Positions 61,202-64,000 of a stretch of 64,000 bases of DNA are shown here, piece after piece. The notes beneath the pieces are model-generated. The model had not been told where the DNA came from and searched no databases. It saw nothing but the letters and a program-made list of their open reading frames with translations. The position numbers and the translations under genes were made by a program. The DNA comes from Cokeromyces recurvatus (taxonomy: Eukaryota; Mucoromycota; Mucoromycetes; Mucorales; Mucoraceae): contig NW_026251394.1 in assembly GCF_025118155.1 (NCBI RefSeq), positions 806,001 through 870,000 on the forward strand, written 5' to 3'. How positions within the stretch are numbered: the stretch's first letter is position 1; the number at the start of each line of letters is the position of its first letter.

Positions 61202-63216
61202 CCTCTGTTCAGTATATCTAAATTAGAATACATAGGATGAAGATGGGTTTGCTATACCTGCACCCCCTAAGCGATCATCAAACACTAAATTATCTTTTAA
61301 CCCAGAAGATTCATTTGGTGAAGAAGATGAAAATACAAATGCAACAACTTTAACTCACTACAATAAAGTATATAAGAAATCAGCGAATGGTAATAAAGAG
61401 TCCGTCTATTCAATTAATAAAACTACTTCTATTGTTCCCGATAGTCTTTCATATGAAGATTCTGCTTTTTCAATTCCTGGCAGTAATGTTAATCATAATA
61501 ACAACAAAACCGGCGGTCATTTTAATCCTGAAGACTCCTTTGCTTCCTCGGCTGATGAAGAAAGTCATGATTTGGCGAATCGTGTCCGTATTCAAAAGAA
61601 AACATCAAAGGATTTACCACGAAAAGTTTCATTTGCAGATGAAGTAGAAGTAGAGGAAAATGAAAGTGACGAAAATGAAGAAAAAGAAATAGATGAAGAA
61701 GAGGATGACGAAGATTACCATGCTGATGAAGATGATAGCGATGATGATGAAGAAGATTATATTGGAGAAATAGATGAAGATGAGCTTGTATCTCTTTATA
61801 AAGATCAGACTATTCCAGCAGATAAACTAGCCAAATCTACTGAATATCCAGTTGTGACCCGATCAAAGACATTATCTGCTGTTAAAAGAAAAGCAATGTT
61901 ATGGAAAGCTCGATTAAAGAAAATAGGATATATCTTCTTTTCTACATTCTTATTCTTTATACTGATTGGGTATTTTATTACTGCCTATGCTCGTCAAAAG
62001 AATGGTTATTGTACAAGCTCCCCTACCCGTTTACCAAATAATACTAGTAAAATCATTTTTATGCATGTTATTATATCAATGTATTCATTTAGCCTTTTTT
62101 TTTCTGTATATAGCATCCCTCTTTTCTTTCTTACCCTCTCCTTGTATCCCCTGTCCTGACCATGGTGTTTGCATTGATGGAGAATTGACATGCGATGTTA
62201 TGTATCAAAGAAAGACACCATTTTACAATATTGGGCATTTATTACCTATTGCAGATGATTGTCTTCATAACTCTGTTCTTGGAAGACACGTTGCAATAGT
62301 TGAACGCAAGATAAAGAATCTATTAGCTCTTCACCAAGGTGAAATGACATGCGATTATGCAGTCAATAATTTTACTGTGGATGATACAGAAACAATCATG
62401 GCTCGTATTCCAGTAAAGGATATTTTAACAAAAATAAAGGCAAAAATGGAACAAAAGATAAAATCGGATAAGTTTGAAGAAATCTTGGTACTTGCTCTTG
62501 CTGCTGCTTTAGAAGATCCAAAAATTCATTATTGGGAATCGTAAGTTATTCAAAGGCTAATGATCTTTTATTGGTACTTAAATATGTATATATATATATA
62601 TTTTTATTACAGAAATAATGAAGCTTATCTTGGAACAGAATATACAAAATATACAACAGTATGTAAAATCAAAAGAATGTATAAAAAGATATCTTTCAAG
62701 ACCAAGATGTATATTATTCGTAAGTTTATAATGGCGTAGTAAAAATTGTCACAAATTAACCTATAAAATATACATGTGTAGTTTTTATTTCAACCCTATC
62801 TGCCTTGGTTCATACTCTAAGTGAATATAGGAAGAATAAAGCTTATAAACATAAAATGAATGAACTTGTAAAAACTATCCTTGGTGAACTACAAAAGCAG
62901 GTAAATGAACGTTTTACTTTTTTTCAAAAAAAAAAAAAAAAAAAAATAAAAAAAATAAAAAAAATAAAAAAAATAAAGCTAATAATTTAATATAATACAT
63001 TTATAGTATGAAAATTATCATCGTGACCCCGCAACCTATGATAATCCAGCACTTCCAGTTTCGCAGCTTCGTTCAAGTATTTTAGATGTGAATAAGCGTG
63101 AAACTATTAAAGACTGGCAATATGTAGAAGAACAATTCAAAACTCATCCTCATGTTCGTAGATCTTTTCATGAAATAAGAGGCGATCCTGTTGAATTTTG
63201 GGAATTTACAACATAA
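60660..63216 (+). CDS. Inner nuclear membrane HeH/MAN1-C protein (Src1/Heh1-like)
   Basis: Seven exons give about 700 residues. The first exon (60660-60708, MDNHNNSNIPNDLYYL) joins DENFSIRSLRKYQLKQILTS through an intron at 60709-60775. This makes the HeH/LEM-like fold run YYLDENFSIRSLRKYQLKQI; the ATG at 60757 is inside that intron. Domain order: HeH domain (residues 15-55), basic and very acidic linker (about 200-260), TM1 (YIFFSTFLFFILIGYFITAY), lumenal Cys-containing region (CIPCPDHGVCIDGEL), TM2 (MYIILFISTLSALVHTL), then a MAN1-Src1p-C winged-helix (LPVSQLRSSILDVNKRETIK). It anchors chromatin such as rDNA or telomeres to the nuclear envelope and helps ESCRT-III quality control. Confidence 0.9.
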
Positions 63217-63738
63217 TTTCTACTTTTTCTTTTCTTTTCCTTTTTTTTTTTGTACATAAATATGTATATAAATAATATAACTTGTGTTTAAATAATGATT
63301 TTTATTGAATTATAAGCATCTAATTGGATACAAGATGTTAATTATGTGAAAATTGGTCTAAAGCTTAAAACTAAAAAAGAGGGGCTCTGTTTAGCATTAA
63401 GGGTAAATAGAAATGTATTGAGGACACTATCAGTAAGGAGGAGAGAAATGATGTTTGTGTGTGCTGTAGCATTCATTATAAATGGAGGCTATACAGTAAG
63501 AAAAAAAAAAAACTTGTTTGGGCGAAAACTAGTATTAAACTTAATTCCTTTTATAACTACATTAGATCAGATGTAGGTTGTGCAGGCTTTGTTTAATCAT
63601 GCGCTTCACACAACTTTTCAAGATAAATAAATAATAAAATAGATAACACTAATATACAAATTTAATAACAATAATAAGATATGATATCATGATAGAAAGA
63701 AAAGAAAAAGAAAAAAGGTAAAGTTTTATGATATAAGA
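63217..63738. other. Intergenic region, no gene seen
   Basis: A 522-nt stretch between convergent genes. A 76-codon frame at 63346-63576 has basic, unconvincing composition and is not called. Confidence 0.5.
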
Positions 63739-64000
63739 TTAAAGTCTTCTCCAACCATATCCACGAGGATGTCTCTCATTCCAGCCTCTATAAGAAGAAC
63801 CATCACGTCTGATCATGCACCATTGAATAAGAGAGCCAACAATAGCAAGACCTAAACAACCACCAAGCATACCCCGAAGTGCACCTGTAGCATTCACTAC
63901 AAGATCTAAATTCTTTGCATGTAAAAACTGGTCGATCAATTCCAAAAAGCCGGTCTTTGCATAAACATCAATACCACAGAAGATAGCAAAGGAACCAATA
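63739..64000 (-). CDS. Membrane protein, C-terminal part, truncated by window edge (DUF4203/TM7S3-like?)
   Basis: The frame is open from the right edge to TAA at 63741-63739 and covers the last 86 residues. It starts IGSFAIFCGIDVYAKTGFLE inside a membrane segment, then FLHAKNLDLVVNATGALRGM, a Gly-rich membrane helix LGGCLGLAIVGSLIQWCMIR and a short basic tail ending RGYGWRRL. The pattern of a C-terminal helix pair after GIDVYAKTGF resembles TM7S3/TM198 (DUF4203) proteins, but the evidence is thin. The 5' part lies outside the window. Confidence 0.55.
   Translation of the reverse strand, partial: IGSFAIFCGIDVYAKTGFLELIDQFLHAKNLDLVVNATGALRGMLGGCLGLAIVGSLIQWCMIRRDGSSYRGWNERHPRGYGWRRL

Noticed and set aside
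63346..63576. 76-codon frame between the HeH gene and the right-edge gene
   Set aside because: Basic, Arg/Lys-rich composition without domain or splice context.

Overview
The window is a piece of a fungal nuclear genome, most likely from an early-diverging (Mucoromycota-type) species. It is very AT-rich, with short introns of about 50-90 nt (GTAAGT-like donors, T-rich acceptors) and many A or T homopolymers of 30-48 nt. Gene content is that of a free-living eukaryote with fungal hallmarks: the CYC8 corepressor, a TPS2-type trehalose enzyme, UBR1 and a HeH/MAN1 nuclear-membrane protein. An E2F factor is also present; that family was lost in yeasts and moulds but kept in early-diverging fungi. 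I could not assign a genus. All gene models were built by hand from reading frames, splice signals and family resemblance.

Layout, left to right: a truncated helical-repeat (PPR-like?) gene (-, window edge); TMEM115-like Golgi protein (-) divergent from CYC8/SSN6 (+); exportin-7 (-), whose stop codon overlaps that of CYC8; an almost empty 3.2 kb; 2-oxodicarboxylate mitochondrial carrier (+) facing a CAMK-type kinase (-) that contains a GC-AG intron; a small unknown protein (+) whose last 6 nt overlap the end of an M49/DPP III-like metallopeptidase (-); an RCC1-repeat protein (+); a 3.4 kb gap; E2F (+), metaxin/SAM37-like (+), then RNase P subunit RPP30 (-), 2 nt from the metaxin stop; mitochondrial IF-2 (+, apparent C-terminal frameshift); a small Ser-rich orphan (+); 2.9 kb of AT repeats; another orphan (+); UTP15 (+); dienoyl-CoA isomerase ending SKL (+); UBR1 (+, about 2,140 aa); a DUF1764 protein (-); an unknown 214-aa protein (+); a ubiquitin-ubiquitin-AN1 zinc finger fusion (+); tRNA-Glu(UUC) (-); a TPS2-like trehalose-phosphatase (-); a kelch/coiled-coil polarity-type protein (+); a HeH/MAN1-C (Src1/Heh1) protein (+); and a truncated membrane protein (-) at the right edge.

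There is no operon logic; most genes are housekeeping and independent. Some functions group loosely: mitochondrial biogenesis (metaxin, IF-2, carrier), RNA processing (RPP30, UTP15), ubiquitin signalling (UBR1, Ub-Ub-AN1) and nuclear envelope or transport (exportin-7, Heh1). I found no CRISPR array, no coding transposon, no viral insertion and no obvious biosynthetic cluster. The most unusual items are the Ub-Ub-AN1 fusion with an atypical ubiquitin sequence, three convergent gene pairs whose stop codons overlap or nearly touch, a 117-bp nested inverted repeat after UTP15, and the IF-2 frame break.
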